In this document: positions 36,556 through 44,887 of the stretch, piece after piece
Numbering within the stretch: the stretch's first letter is position 1
How the letters are laid out: every line of letters begins with the position of its first letter
Origin: Nesterenkonia massiliensis
GTDB lineage: Bacteria > Actinomycetota > Actinomycetes > Actinomycetales > Micrococcaceae
Reading direction: 5' to 3'
DNA: 60,052 bases
Assembly (NCBI RefSeq): GCF_000455245.1
Contig: NZ_HG005165.1
Coordinates: 567,723 to 627,774, forward strand
The notes under the pieces: model-generated
Told to the model about the DNA's origin: nothing
What the model saw: only the letters and a program-made list of their open reading frames with translations
Databases searched by the model: none
Program-made: the position numbers and the translations under genes

Positions 36556-36840
36556 TCACTTGCCGGAAGCGGCAGCCTTCAGCTTGGAGCCTGCGGAAAG
36601 CTTCACGGAGTAACCAGCGGGGATCTGGATGGTCTCGCCGGTCTGGGGGTTGCGGCCGGTACGAGCGGCACGCTCGGTGCGCTCCACGGACAGCCAACCG
36701 GGGATGGAGACCTTCTCGCCCTTGGAGACCTGCTCGGTGAAGACCTCGAAGACGGCATCCAGCACGCCGTTGACGGCGGCCTGGGAGTTGCCGGACTTCT
36801 CGGCGACGGCTGCGACGAGCTCGCTGCGGTTCAGTGCCAT
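36556..36840 (-). CDS. hup: HU family nucleoid-associated DNA-binding protein
   Basis: A 94-residue HU protein. The helical base (NRSELVAAVAEKSGNSQAAV), the hinge (VSIPGWLSVERTERAARTG) and the DNA-binding arm (RNPQTGETIQIPAG with its Pro at the tip) are intact. Unlike the long mycobacterial type there is no Lys/Ala-rich tail. ATG 36840 has AGGAGG ten bases upstream. It binds DNA without strict sequence and compacts the nucleoid. A tandem palindromic repeat lies in its leader. Confidence 0.96.
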   Translation of the reverse strand: MALNRSELVAAVAEKSGNSQAAVNGVLDAVFEVFTEQVSKGEKVSIPGWLSVERTERAARTGRNPQTGETIQIPAGYSVKLSAGSKLKAAASGK

Positions 36841-37145
36841 AACTGTGTCCTCCTGGACTGTTCTATGAGTTCCCATTGGTCCGGAAAATCCGCGGATTTC
36901 CGCGGATCGGGAGGCCCTTTGGGCTTTCAGAAAGGCAACTTACCACGCAGCGGGGGTCAAACCCGCATGAAATCGGGCGTGTACAGCGTGTTGGGGCCGT
37001 CATTCCGCTGCCAGCGGACCGTTGAGGCGCTCTTCGCCTGTTCCTGCAGCCCTCTGTGTTTCCGGCGGGGCCCGTGCGCGCAAACAAAAAGCGGGGCCTC
37101 CCGAAGGAGACCCCGCTTATGCTGCTTCAGCGGCTTAGGCCAGCA
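36841..37145. promoter_or_regulatory. Region upstream of hup with a tandem palindromic repeat (36887-36907)
   Basis: TCCGCGGAT occurs twice (36889-36897 and 36899-36907) with a 10-base period, and AATCCGCGGATT (36887-36898) is a perfect palindrome. The pair sits 47-67 bases before the HU start, one helical turn apart, so could be an operator for two dimers. The rest of this 305-base stretch holds the rpsN terminator (listed separately) and no gene. Confidence 0.5.
37089..37118 (-). terminator. rpsN operon terminator
   Basis: A 13-bp stem with one mismatch around a TTCG-type tetraloop, followed on the minus strand by TTTTTGTTTG: a classical intrinsic terminator 28 bases after the rpsN stop. 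Confidence 0.92.
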
Positions 37146-37451
37146 TCACCAAGAGGACTTAGTAATGCCCGGCAGCTCACCCTTGTGAGCCATCTCGCGG
37201 AAACGGATACGCGAAATACCGAACTTCTGGAAGGTACCGCGGGGGCGACCATCGATGCTGTCGCGGTTGCGGACGCGGACCGGGGAAGCGTCGCGGGGCA
37301 GCTTCTGCAGGCCCACGCGAGCTGCCTCGCGCTCTTCGTCAGATGCGTTGGGATCAACGAGGGTCTTCTTCAGCTGGGCGCGCTTCTCGGCGTAACGCTC
37401 AACGATGACCTTGCGCTGCTCGTTCTTTGCGATCTTGGACTTCTTAGCCAT
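37146..37451 (-). CDS. rpsN: 30S ribosomal protein S14 (cysteine-free, long form)
   Basis: A 101-residue S14 with the conserved end [20 protein letters not shown] then [11 protein letters not shown]. It has no cysteine at all, so it is the zinc-independent long form. It follows rpmG by two bases. In many actinobacteria this form, with cysteine-free L28 and L33, is the zinc-starvation set controlled by Zur; no Zur box was recognised here, so it may be the ordinary copy. Confidence 0.95.
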   Translation of the reverse strand: MAKKSKIAKNEQRKVIVERYAEKRAQLKKTLVDPNASDEEREAARVGLQKLPRDASPVRVRNRDSIDGRPRGTFQKFGISRIRFREMAHKGELPGITKSSW

Positions 37452-37453
37452 GA

Positions 37454-37621
37454 TCAGCGCTCCTCTCGGAAGTCGACGTGCTTGCGGACCACGGGGTCGT
37501 ACTTCTTGAGCACGATGCGGTCGGGGTTATTGCGACGGTTCTTACGGGTCACGTAGGTGAACCCGGTGCCGGCGGTCGACTTCAGCTTGATGATGGGACG
37601 TACGTCCTTATCTTTTGCCAT
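37454..37621 (-). CDS. rpmG: 50S ribosomal protein L33
   Basis: A 55-residue L33 ([18 protein letters not shown] at the start, then [20 protein letters not shown]). No cysteine: the non-zinc form. Its ATG overlaps the rpmB stop by one base (TAATG). Too short for ordinary ORF cut-offs but unmistakable. Confidence 0.95.
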   Translation of the reverse strand: MAKDKDVRPIIKLKSTAGTGFTYVTRKNRRNNPDRIVLKKYDPVVRKHVDFREER

Positions 37622-37857
37622 TAGATCTTCTCACCACGCTTCAGAAGGTCGGCGACGACGGCGTCGATACCGCGCACGTCGATGGTCTTGATGCCCTTAA
37701 CGGACAGGTTCAGGGTCACTTTACGACCCAGCGAAGGCACCCAGTAGGTCTTCTTCTGGATGTTCGGGTCGAACCGGCGCTTGGTGCGGCGGTGCGAGTG
37801 GGAGATCTGGTTGCCGAACTGCGGCGTCACTCCCGTCACCTGGCAACGTGCTGCCAT
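37621..37857 (-). CDS. rpmB: 50S ribosomal protein L28
   Basis: A 78-residue L28: [20 protein letters not shown] and [14 protein letters not shown] are family signatures. Only one cysteine, so no zinc ribbon. ATG 37857 is chosen (AGAGGAG six bases or so upstream). First gene of rpmB-rpmG-rpsN. Confidence 0.95.
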   Translation of the reverse strand: MAARCQVTGVTPQFGNQISHSHRRTKRRFDPNIQKKTYWVPSLGRKVTLNLSVKGIKTIDVRGIDAVVADLLKRGEKI

Positions 37858-38201
37858 GATCACTCCTCTTAACTATCAGTACGTAGATGTAACGGGCGGT
37901 ACCCGCGAACACGCTCTTCTGCACAGCAGACTGTGAAGGACGCAATCGTTGAGCCGAGTCCCGCCACCTTTGAATCACCGTGACGTACGAGGACGACCAG
38001 GCTGGGTGAGATCCAACCGAAGTGCCTTGACGGTGTTGTCTGTGGTGCGCTGGAATCCAGGCTTCACAGGGCTGGACTGTTTTCCGGAGCCGAACCCGTT
38101 TCCGGGCACAGCACAGTTCAGCTTGCGACTGTCAATGGTATCCCGGCTGATCGCATTCGGCAAAGCCGGTGCTGCGACGATTCTCCTGAGATGATCATGC
38201 A
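37858..38201. other. 344-base intergenic region between rpmB and the DMT transporter
   Basis: Must hold the promoter of rpmB-rpmG-rpsN and that of the divergent transporter. A short GC-rich dyad around GGTACC lies near 37893-37906. Open frames of 80-100 codons exist here on both strands, but none has a family resemblance or a ribosome binding site that I trust. Confidence 0.4.
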
Positions 38202-39158
38202 GTGACCGTTGCCCCTGCCTCCGCCGCTGCTGAGGACAAACCAGCTGCGCCCCTGCTCCCTGTGGCCGCGATTGTGACAACTGTGCTGATGTGGGCCTCC
38301 ACCTTCGTCATTATGCGTGCGGCGGCAGTGGACATCTCCCCTGGTCCGTTGGCTCTGATCAGGCTCTTCGCGGGATCCCTCACCCTGTCAGCCCTGGTGC
38401 TGATTTCCCGGCGGGGCCGCCCGAAGATGCCAGGTCCGCGCGGGCTGCTGCTGACAGCGGCTTTCGGCGTGATCTGGTTCGCGGTGTACACCTTGGCCTT
38501 TAACTGGGCAGGTCATTTCCTGGATGCCGGGACTGTGGCGATGGTGGTCAACCTGGCACCGCTGATGGTGGGTGTGGCCGCCGTCGTCGTTTTTAAGGAG
38601 GCCTTCCCGCGCCGGCTCTTCCTGGGAATGCTGGTTTCGCTCTCCGGTATCGGGTTCATCACCGCAGCTGGCAGCACCGGCCAGCTCGCCGTCGCCGGGC
38701 TGCTCATCGGCTTCGCTGCAGCTGTGCTGTATGCCGCTGGCATGATGGTGCAGAAGCTGGCACTGCAGCACACCGACCCACTCACCGCCACCTGGCTGGG
38801 TTGCACTTCCGGCCTGCTGGCACTTCTACCCTTCCTTCCGCAGACCTTCTCCGAGCTGGGCTGGACCGGCAGCGGCGATGGCATCAGCACCGCAACCCTG
38901 CTGGGCGCGGTGTATATGGGCATTGGCCCCACTGCGCTGGGCTTCTGGTTCTGGGGCTACGCCATGACCCGGTTCCCCACCGGTCGTGTTGCCTCAGCCA
39001 CCCTCACGGTCCCCGCCGTCGTCGTCGTGATGTCCTGGCTGACCCTGGGCGAAGTCCCGCCGCCGCTGGCTATTACCGGCGGCGCGATCTGCCTCACCGG
39101 CGTGGCACTGGCCCAGTGGAGACCGCGACGCAGGAATCAGCTCCGAGCCGGCGCTTAA
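38202..39158 (+). CDS. EamA/DMT family transporter
   Basis: A 318-residue membrane protein with ten hydrophobic segments in two EamA halves (residues about 25-160 and 170-305). LIRLFAGSLTLSALVLISRRG closes the first two helices, and TGRVASATLTVPAVVVVMSW is the usual C-terminal family block. These carriers export amino acids or other metabolites; the substrate is not evident. GTG start at 38202, with GAGATGA upstream. Its end overlaps the end of the convergent channel gene by four bases. Confidence 0.87.
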   Translation: MTVAPASAAAEDKPAAPLLPVAAIVTTVLMWASTFVIMRAAAVDISPGPLALIRLFAGSLTLSALVLISRRGRPKMPGPRGLLLTAAFGVIWFAVYTLAFNWAGHFLDAGTVAMVVNLAPLMVGVAAVVVFKEAFPRRLFLGMLVSLSGIGFITAAGSTGQLAVAGLLIGFAAAVLYAAGMMVQKLALQHTDPLTATWLGCTSGLLALLPFLPQTFSELGWTGSGDGISTATLLGAVYMGIGPTALGFWFWGYAMTRFPTGRVASATLTVPAVVVVMSWLTLGEVPPPLAITGGAICLTGVALAQWRPRRRNQLRAGA

Positions 39159-39853
39159 CCCTCAGCCTGGCTGGTGGCCTGCTCGTGGACCACCGCTGAC
39201 TCATGTTCCTGGGCAGCTTCGCGGACCTTTTCCACAAACCAGCTCGCCAGTGTTGCGGTGATCGAACCGATGAGGCCGAGGCCTGCAATCATCAGGCCCA
39301 CTGCGATCCATCGTCCAAGATCAGTCACCGGATAGTGATCGCCATACCCGACCGTGGTGATAGTGACCACAGCCCACCAGGTGGCGTCGCCGAAGCTGGT
39401 GATGTTGGCCTCCGGGTGGTTCTGTTCGGCATCAAGGATGGCCAGCGCCGCGATGAGCACCAGCAGACCGGAGGTAAACCCCACGTACAGGGTGATCTTC
39501 CCGCGGAGGACCGCCCCGGCGGAGCGCTGCAGCACCGAAAGCAGCGTGACCAGGCGCAGCAGTCGCAGTGGACGCAGAAAGGGCAGCACCACAATGGCCA
39601 GCTCATGCAGATGGGTCAGGAACCAGCGCCCGGTATGCGGAACCAGAATGAGCGAGATGACGTAATGCAGGGCAAAGAGCACCCAGATCGCATTCATCAG
39701 CACCTCGGGCCAGTCAGTATCCGAAGGCCGCAGGTTACCGATCACCACATAGGCATAGACCCCTAGGAAAACTAGGGAGATGATCGCCATGGGCCACTCG
39801 GTACCGCGGTTCCAGCGGTCAAAACCAACTTGATTGTTGAAGATCTTCCCCAT
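39155..39853 (-). CDS. Voltage-gated-type potassium channel
   Basis: A 232-residue membrane protein with six helices. The selectivity filter TTVGYGD is at residues 166-172, and an S4-like arginine run (RPLRLLRLVTLL) is at 94-105, so it is a small Kv-type channel without cytoplasmic RCK domain. The C-terminus is a short charged helix. Potassium flux is part of the osmotic response in halotolerant bacteria, but nothing here ties it to that. Confidence 0.9.
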   Translation of the reverse strand: MGKIFNNQVGFDRWNRGTEWPMAIISLVFLGVYAYVVIGNLRPSDTDWPEVLMNAIWVLFALHYVISLILVPHTGRWFLTHLHELAIVVLPFLRPLRLLRLVTLLSVLQRSAGAVLRGKITLYVGFTSGLLVLIAALAILDAEQNHPEANITSFGDATWWAVVTITTVGYGDHYPVTDLGRWIAVGLMIAGLGLIGSITATLASWFVEKVREAAQEHESAVVHEQATSQAEG

Positions 39854-39890
39854 GCCCTCGAGCCTAGCCCGCGCCTGACGAGCTTAGGCC

Positions 39891-41291
39891 TCAGGCCGGA
39901 ACCGGGCGGGTAAAGCGCTCTCCTGACGCGATTTCGAAAGCCCGGGCCGCTCGCAGCACCAGACGGTCCTGGGTGCGGGCCCCGACGATCTGCAGCCCCA
40001 CCGGCAAGCCGCTGGAGGTCAGTCCACAGGGCACCGAGACCGCCGGCTGCTGAGTCATATTGAACGGATAGGTATACGGCGTCCATGAGGTCCACAGGTC
40101 AGCTTTCCACCCTGAAGGGGCCTGTCGAGCACAGTCGAAGGCCGGAATCGGCATGGTCGGTGTCACCAATAGGTCATATTCCTCATGGAATGCTCCCATC
40201 AGCACCCCCATTGACATCCGCACGGCGGTAGCGTCGAGATAATCGCTGGCTGTGGCGCCGCGGTATTGTTCGATTCTGGCACGCAGCCCCGGGTCAATCT
40301 CACCCAGCGCATCGGGACCGTATACCTCAAGCACCTTCGCCGCACCGGTGAACCACAGCACGTGGAAAGCCTCTACAGGGTCCTCAAAACCGGGGTCCAC
40401 CTGATCAACGACGGCGCCAGCCTCCTCGAACAGTCCCACCGCCTCTGTCACCACCTGCTCCACCTCCGGGTGGTTCTCCCCGAAGCCCAGTGCGGGCGAA
40501 TAGGCGATGCGCAGTCCCGCCACCCCATCCCCGAGCCCGTCGGTGAAAGATGACCGTGGGGTGGGCAGCGCCGACCAGTCCCGGGAGTCAAAGCCGGCGA
40601 TGATATCCAGCAGCAGGGCTGCGTCGGTGACAGTCCGCGTCATGGGTCCGGCGTGAGCCAGGGTTCCAAACGGTGAGGAGGGGAACATCGGCACAGTGCC
40701 ATAAGTGGGTTTGATGGCTACTGTCCCGGTGAAGGAGGCCGGAATCCTGACTGAGCCGCCGCCGTCGGTACCCACTGACCAGGGGCCCATTCCCGCGCTC
40801 ACCGCTGCAGCGGATCCGCCAGATGACCCGCCGGCGTGGAGAGTGGGGTTCCAGGGATTCGAGGTGGCGCCGTTGCGCGGACAGTCCGTCACTCCCTTCC
40901 ACGCGAATTCCGGTGTGGCTGTTTTGCCCAGCAGTACCGCACCAGTCTCCCGCAGTCTGGCAACGCACGGGGCGTCGAACTCCCAGGGGCCTGCCTCGTC
41001 GATCAGTTTGCTTCCACGCAGGGTTGGCCACCCGGTGGTGGGGAAGATGTCTTTGATCGAGGTCGGGACGCCGTCGCCTGGTCCCAGGGTCTCCCCACTG
41101 CGCCAACGGGCCGCGGACGCCTCCGCAGCCGTGAGAGCAGTTTGTTCGTCTACCAGGACGAAGGCGTTGAGGTCACCGTCGCGTTGGGCGATACGGTCAA
41201 GGGCAGCCTGGGTGGCGTCCACCGGAGTGAATTCTCCGTGCGCATAGCCGCTGAGCAACTCTGCTGCGCTGAGCTCCGCAAGGTCCGTCAT
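39891..41291 (-). CDS. Amidase (amidase signature family)
   Basis: A 466-residue amidase. The Ser-Ser-Lys catalytic set is visible: Lys80 in GVPTSIKD, the cis-Ser in GGSSGGS (154-160) and the nucleophile Ser180 in TDGGGSVRIPAS. Length fits the family. It hydrolyses a carboxylic amide, substrate unknown. It follows the 2-hydroxyacid dehydrogenase gene by 39 bases and probably shares its promoter, facing the GntR gene. Confidence 0.9.
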   Translation of the reverse strand: MTDLAELSAAELLSGYAHGEFTPVDATQAALDRIAQRDGDLNAFVLVDEQTALTAAEASAARWRSGETLGPGDGVPTSIKDIFPTTGWPTLRGSKLIDEAGPWEFDAPCVARLRETGAVLLGKTATPEFAWKGVTDCPRNGATSNPWNPTLHAGGSSGGSAAAVSAGMGPWSVGTDGGGSVRIPASFTGTVAIKPTYGTVPMFPSSPFGTLAHAGPMTRTVTDAALLLDIIAGFDSRDWSALPTPRSSFTDGLGDGVAGLRIAYSPALGFGENHPEVEQVVTEAVGLFEEAGAVVDQVDPGFEDPVEAFHVLWFTGAAKVLEVYGPDALGEIDPGLRARIEQYRGATASDYLDATAVRMSMGVLMGAFHEEYDLLVTPTMPIPAFDCARQAPSGWKADLWTSWTPYTYPFNMTQQPAVSVPCGLTSSGLPVGLQIVGARTQDRLVLRAARAFEIASGERFTRPVPA

Positions 41292-41330
41292 GGGCTTCCC
41301 TCCCCTTTCGCCGCCGGGAACCGACAGTCG

Positions 41331-42320
41331 CTAGTGACGCGGCACGTAGCCCTTGGTCTTATCCACCACATTGAACAACTGATCCCCCGCCAGCCACCTG
41401 CGGGCATTGGCCAGGAACTGATCCGCCAGTGCTTCTTTCCAACCGAGCACGTCACCTGACATGTGGGAGCTGATCATCACGTTCTCCAGCTCCCATAGGG
41501 GCGAGTCCTGCGGCAGCGGTTCTTCGGCAAAGACGTCCAGCGAAGCGAAACCGAGTGGCCCCCCGCGCAGCGCCTTGGCGAGTTCCTCCTCATTGACCGA
41601 CGCGCCGCGGCCGATATTGATCAAATGCGCTCCGGGCTTGGCCGCCGCCAGGGTCACCGGACCGATCAGCCCTTCCGTGGCGGGAGTGAGCGGGGCGGCA
41701 TTGACGATGATGTCGGCTTCACCCACATGGTCCTCCAAGGAGCCAGAAGGCACGACGACGCCGAAATCCTCATCACTGTCCCGGCCAGTGCGGCCGGCGC
41801 CGATGACCTCGATCCCCACTGCGCTGAACAACCTGGCAATCTCCCGGGCGATGGCACCGGTGCCGATGATGACCGCTTGTGCGCCCTCAGCACGCTTGGT
41901 CTCCCGATGATCCCAGCGCTTCTGCGTCTTGTTCCGATAATTTCCAGTAAAGTCCTTGGCTTCAGCCAGCACCGCCCCGAGCACCCACTCTGCGATGGGC
42001 CGATCAAAGATGCCCTGGGCGTTGGTCACAGTGACCGAAGAGTCGGCGAGCTCATCAAAAAGCAGGGTGTCCACCCCGGCGGCAGCGACGTGGATCCACT
42101 GAAGCGAATCGGCATGCGGCCAGGCTTGCTGCACTGCCTCGGAGAAGAAGTCCCAGAGGAATAGCACGTGGCTGCCGCTGATGTCCTCAGCCAGATGCTC
42201 CGGGTCGGTGATGCGGATCTGGGCCTGCTCGCGCAGTGAGTCCAGCCCCGGAGGGGTACGCAGCTCGACGTCGGGATCAGTAGGGCAAAGCACGGTGATC
42301 ACCGGATGGGGCTCTGACAT
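41331..42320 (-). CDS. D-2-hydroxyacid dehydrogenase
   Basis: A 329-residue NAD(P)-dependent dehydrogenase. The Rossmann motif is VIIGTGAIAREIARLFSAVG; LINIGRGASVNEEEL and the active-site His of ISSHMSGDVLGW are present, as is the acidic residue in DVFAEEPLPQ. It oxidises or reduces a 2-hydroxy/2-keto acid. Its start is 91 bases from the divergent GntR gene with a palindromic operator between them, so it is the likely main target of that regulator. Confidence 0.88.
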   Translation of the reverse strand: MSEPHPVITVLCPTDPDVELRTPPGLDSLREQAQIRITDPEHLAEDISGSHVLFLWDFFSEAVQQAWPHADSLQWIHVAAAGVDTLLFDELADSSVTVTNAQGIFDRPIAEWVLGAVLAEAKDFTGNYRNKTQKRWDHRETKRAEGAQAVIIGTGAIAREIARLFSAVGIEVIGAGRTGRDSDEDFGVVVPSGSLEDHVGEADIIVNAAPLTPATEGLIGPVTLAAAKPGAHLINIGRGASVNEEELAKALRGGPLGFASLDVFAEEPLPQDSPLWELENVMISSHMSGDVLGWKEALADQFLANARRWLAGDQLFNVVDKTKGYVPRH

Positions 42321-42347
42321 GTTGCTACACTAGGGAAGCCCTGCGAA

Positions 42348-42361
42348 GATTGTCAACAATC
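42348..42361. promoter_or_regulatory. GntR-type operator
   Basis: GATTGT-CA-ACAATC, perfect, and extendable to 20 bases (42345-42364) with a matching GA/TC outside. TTGTCAACAA-like sites are typical of FadR/FCD GntR regulators. It lies in the 91 bases between the divergent dehydrogenase and GntR genes. Confidence 0.8.
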
Positions 42362-42411
42362 CTCACAGTGCTACCGCGCTATCGACCACCCTTGTTGCCT
42401 ACGGAGTTTTC

Positions 42412-43092
42412 ATGTCTGCCACCTCGTTCCAGCGGGTCCACCGGGAATCCACTGCCGGACTGATTACCCGCCAACTGCGCGAGGGAATTATGTACGGCAG
42501 CCTGGCTCCGGGGACCCAGCTCTCGGAAGTGACCCTTGCCGCACAATTCGGCGTCAGTCGCGGCCCACTCAGAGAGGCGATGCAGCGGCTGGTGCAAGAA
42601 GGACTAGTGCGCAGTGAGCCCAACAGAGGTCTTTTTGTCAAAGAACTGGACGAGGATGAGATTCGTGATCTCTACACTGCCCGCACTGCCATCGAAACCT
42701 CCTGCGGGCGACTGATCATTCGCGCCGGGCTCGATAATCCAGAGCGCACTGAAGCAGCAGCGAATGACCTGCGAGAGGCCTGCACCGCCATGCAGACAGA
42801 GGCTGAGGCAGGCGACCTGGAGAAACTCTCCGATGCCGATCTGCATTTCCACGAGACACTTGTCGCGTCCTCCGGCAGCCCCCGCCTGCAACGGATGCAT
42901 GAAACCCTCATGGTCGAAACTCGCATGTGTCTCACCGCACTGGAGGGCACCTATCGCGACCCGGAGGATCAGGTTCACGAACACCGACTGATCGCCGAGG
43001 CAATCACAGAGAACAATGACGCAGCACTGGTCGAAGCAGTGGAGTCGCATATGAAAGAAGCGCTCGACCGCCTCATCCGCCCGCTGGCCTAG
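42412..43092 (+). CDS. GntR family regulator, FCD domain
   Basis: A 226-residue regulator: winged helix at residues about 14-75 (VTLAAQFGVSRGPLREAMQR is the recognition region) and a helical FCD ligand domain from about 80, with metal-binding-type residues (DADLHFHETL and late His). GGAG precedes ATG 42412. Divergent from the dehydrogenase-amidase pair, which it probably represses until a carboxylate effector is present. Confidence 0.92.
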   Translation: MSATSFQRVHRESTAGLITRQLREGIMYGSLAPGTQLSEVTLAAQFGVSRGPLREAMQRLVQEGLVRSEPNRGLFVKELDEDEIRDLYTARTAIETSCGRLIIRAGLDNPERTEAAANDLREACTAMQTEAEAGDLEKLSDADLHFHETLVASSGSPRLQRMHETLMVETRMCLTALEGTYRDPEDQVHEHRLIAEAITENNDAALVEAVESHMKEALDRLIRPLA

Positions 43093-43125
43093 GTTCGGGA
43101 GCGGTGCGCCCCACGCGAGATGGTG

Positions 43126-43683
43126 TCAGAATCCGGTGTGCGGGGCGGGCCGGCGCGCGGCCGGCAGCGCGGACTCCCGTCGCCAGCGCTGGAGCTCTTC
43201 GCTGACTTCGAAGTCAGCCGGCGCCGGATGCCCAATCTCTTGAGCCATCTGCAGGATGTCCTCGTTACTGACTGGCCCTGCCTCCCCGATGAACCGACCG
43301 GCCACGAAGGCCCGAACATAGATTTCCCCGTCCACCACCACGCGGTGCTCGATGTAGAAGCAGCGATCATCTATTCCGATGATCTTGCTGAAGATCTGGA
43401 ACTTGGTCCAGAAGTTCACTGATTTTCTGAATGTGACCTGCTCGGCCTGCACCACGGGGTGCCAGCCGCGCTGCCGGGTTGCCTTCCACAGTCCCGATCT
43501 GGCCATCAGGTCATAGCGCCCCAGATCAAAGAGCGAAAAGTACTGACCGTTGTTGATATGCATCAGCATATCGACATCCGTGGGCAGCGCTCTGAGGGTG
43601 ATCTCTGTGGACTCCCAGGGAGAGACGCGGGGGCGTCGTCGGGCTTTGAGCAGGATCAGCAGAGTTCGGAAGATCACATTCAT
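43126..43683 (-). CDS. Acyl-CoA thioesterase-like protein (hot-dog fold)
   Basis: A 185-residue hot-dog protein of the 4HBT/THEM6-like group. TDVDMLMHINNGQYFSLFD is the usual active-site region (D..HxNN), and VVVDGEIYVRAFVAGRFI forms the central strands. Expected to hydrolyse an acyl-CoA or related thioester. An in-frame GTG at 43689 would add two residues. Antiparallel to the flanking genes. Confidence 0.8.
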   Translation of the reverse strand: MNVIFRTLLILLKARRRPRVSPWESTEITLRALPTDVDMLMHINNGQYFSLFDLGRYDLMARSGLWKATRQRGWHPVVQAEQVTFRKSVNFWTKFQIFSKIIGIDDRCFYIEHRVVVDGEIYVRAFVAGRFIGEAGPVSNEDILQMAQEIGHPAPADFEVSEELQRWRRESALPAARRPAPHTGF

Positions 43684-43845
43684 AGCCACATGCTATGTGA
43701 CTGACCGGTAACATGAAAGGCGGCAATCTGACCAGAGGCCCGCGCCCCGGTGAAAGCCTCTGCCACAGACCCAGGCACCGCCTGAGCTGCAAGTGAAGTC
43801 CTTGACTCTATGGCGGGGACACTGACATGGAGTTAGGCTGACCGC

Positions 43846-44850
43846 ATGGAGTTCAGGTATCTCGGCAACAGCGGTCTCAAGATCTCAGAAATCACCTACG
43901 GCAACTGGCTGACCCACGGCGCGCAAGTCGAGCAGGATGTCGCCACGCAGTGCGTCCATGCCGCGCTCGAGGCAGGCATCACCACCTTCGACACTGCTGA
44001 TGTCTATGCCAACACCGTGGCCGAGCAGGTCCTCGGCGACGCCCTGAAGGGCCAGCGCCGCGAGTCCCTGGAGATCTTCACCAAGGTCTACTTCCCCACT
44101 GGCCCCAAGGGCCACAATGACACCGGCCTGAGCCGCAAGCACATCATGGAGTCCATCAACGGATCCCTGCAGCGCTTGGGCACCGATTATGTGGACCTCT
44201 ACCAAGCTCACCGCTATGACTTCGAGACTCCGCTGGAAGAGACCATGCAGGCCTTCGCCGATGTTGTCCGGCAGGGCAAGGCGCTCTACATCGGCGTCTC
44301 CGAGTGGAACGCCGAACAGCTGCGCGCCGGTCACGCGCTGGCCAAGGAACTGGGCATTCGGCTGATTTCCAACCAGCCGCAGTACAACATGCTCTGGCGA
44401 GTCATCGAGCCCGAGGTCATCCCTGCCTCTGAGGAGCTGGGCATCAGCCAGATCGTGTGGTCCCCCATCGCTCAGGGCGTGCTCACCGGCAAATACCTGC
44501 CGGGCCAGCCCTGGCCAGAGGGCTCCCGTGCTGCAGATAAGGACGGCGGTGCGCAGTTCATTGAGAAGTACCTCACCGAGGAGATCCTGACTGCGGTACA
44601 GAAGCTGAAGCCCATTGCCGAGGACCATGGCCTCACCTTGGCCCAGCTGGCCATCGCCTGGGTGCTGCAGAACCCGAATGTTGCGTCCGCCCTAGTCGGG
44701 GCTTCACGTCCCGAGCAGATTGCTTCGAATGTTGCCGCAGCAGGTGTCGAGCTGGATGGTTCCACCATGGAGGCCATTGATGCGGTGGTCGGTCATCTGG
44801 CCCAGGACGACCCCGCTCTGACCAAGTCTCCGCCGGCGCGACTGGCCTAG
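43846..44850 (+). CDS. Aldo/keto reductase
   Basis: A 334-residue NADPH-dependent reductase with the catalytic tetrad Asp49, Tyr54, Lys80 and His122. NQPQYNMLWR and ALVGASRPEQIASN form the cofactor site. It is closest to the AKR subgroup that includes potassium-channel beta subunits (RYLGNSGLKISEITYG opening). Substrate unknown. Single gene. Confidence 0.92.
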   Translation: MEFRYLGNSGLKISEITYGNWLTHGAQVEQDVATQCVHAALEAGITTFDTADVYANTVAEQVLGDALKGQRRESLEIFTKVYFPTGPKGHNDTGLSRKHIMESINGSLQRLGTDYVDLYQAHRYDFETPLEETMQAFADVVRQGKALYIGVSEWNAEQLRAGHALAKELGIRLISNQPQYNMLWRVIEPEVIPASEELGISQIVWSPIAQGVLTGKYLPGQPWPEGSRAADKDGGAQFIEKYLTEEILTAVQKLKPIAEDHGLTLAQLAIAWVLQNPNVASALVGASRPEQIASNVAAAGVELDGSTMEAIDAVVGHLAQDDPALTKSPPARLA

Positions 44851-44887
44851 GCACTTTGCACTGCTGCCCTGACGTAAACTTGTCACC

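Noticed and set aside
37975-38280. Open frames of 80-100 codons on both strands between rpmB and the DMT gene
   Set aside because: No ribosome binding site, no recognised family, and they overlap the start of the transporter gene.
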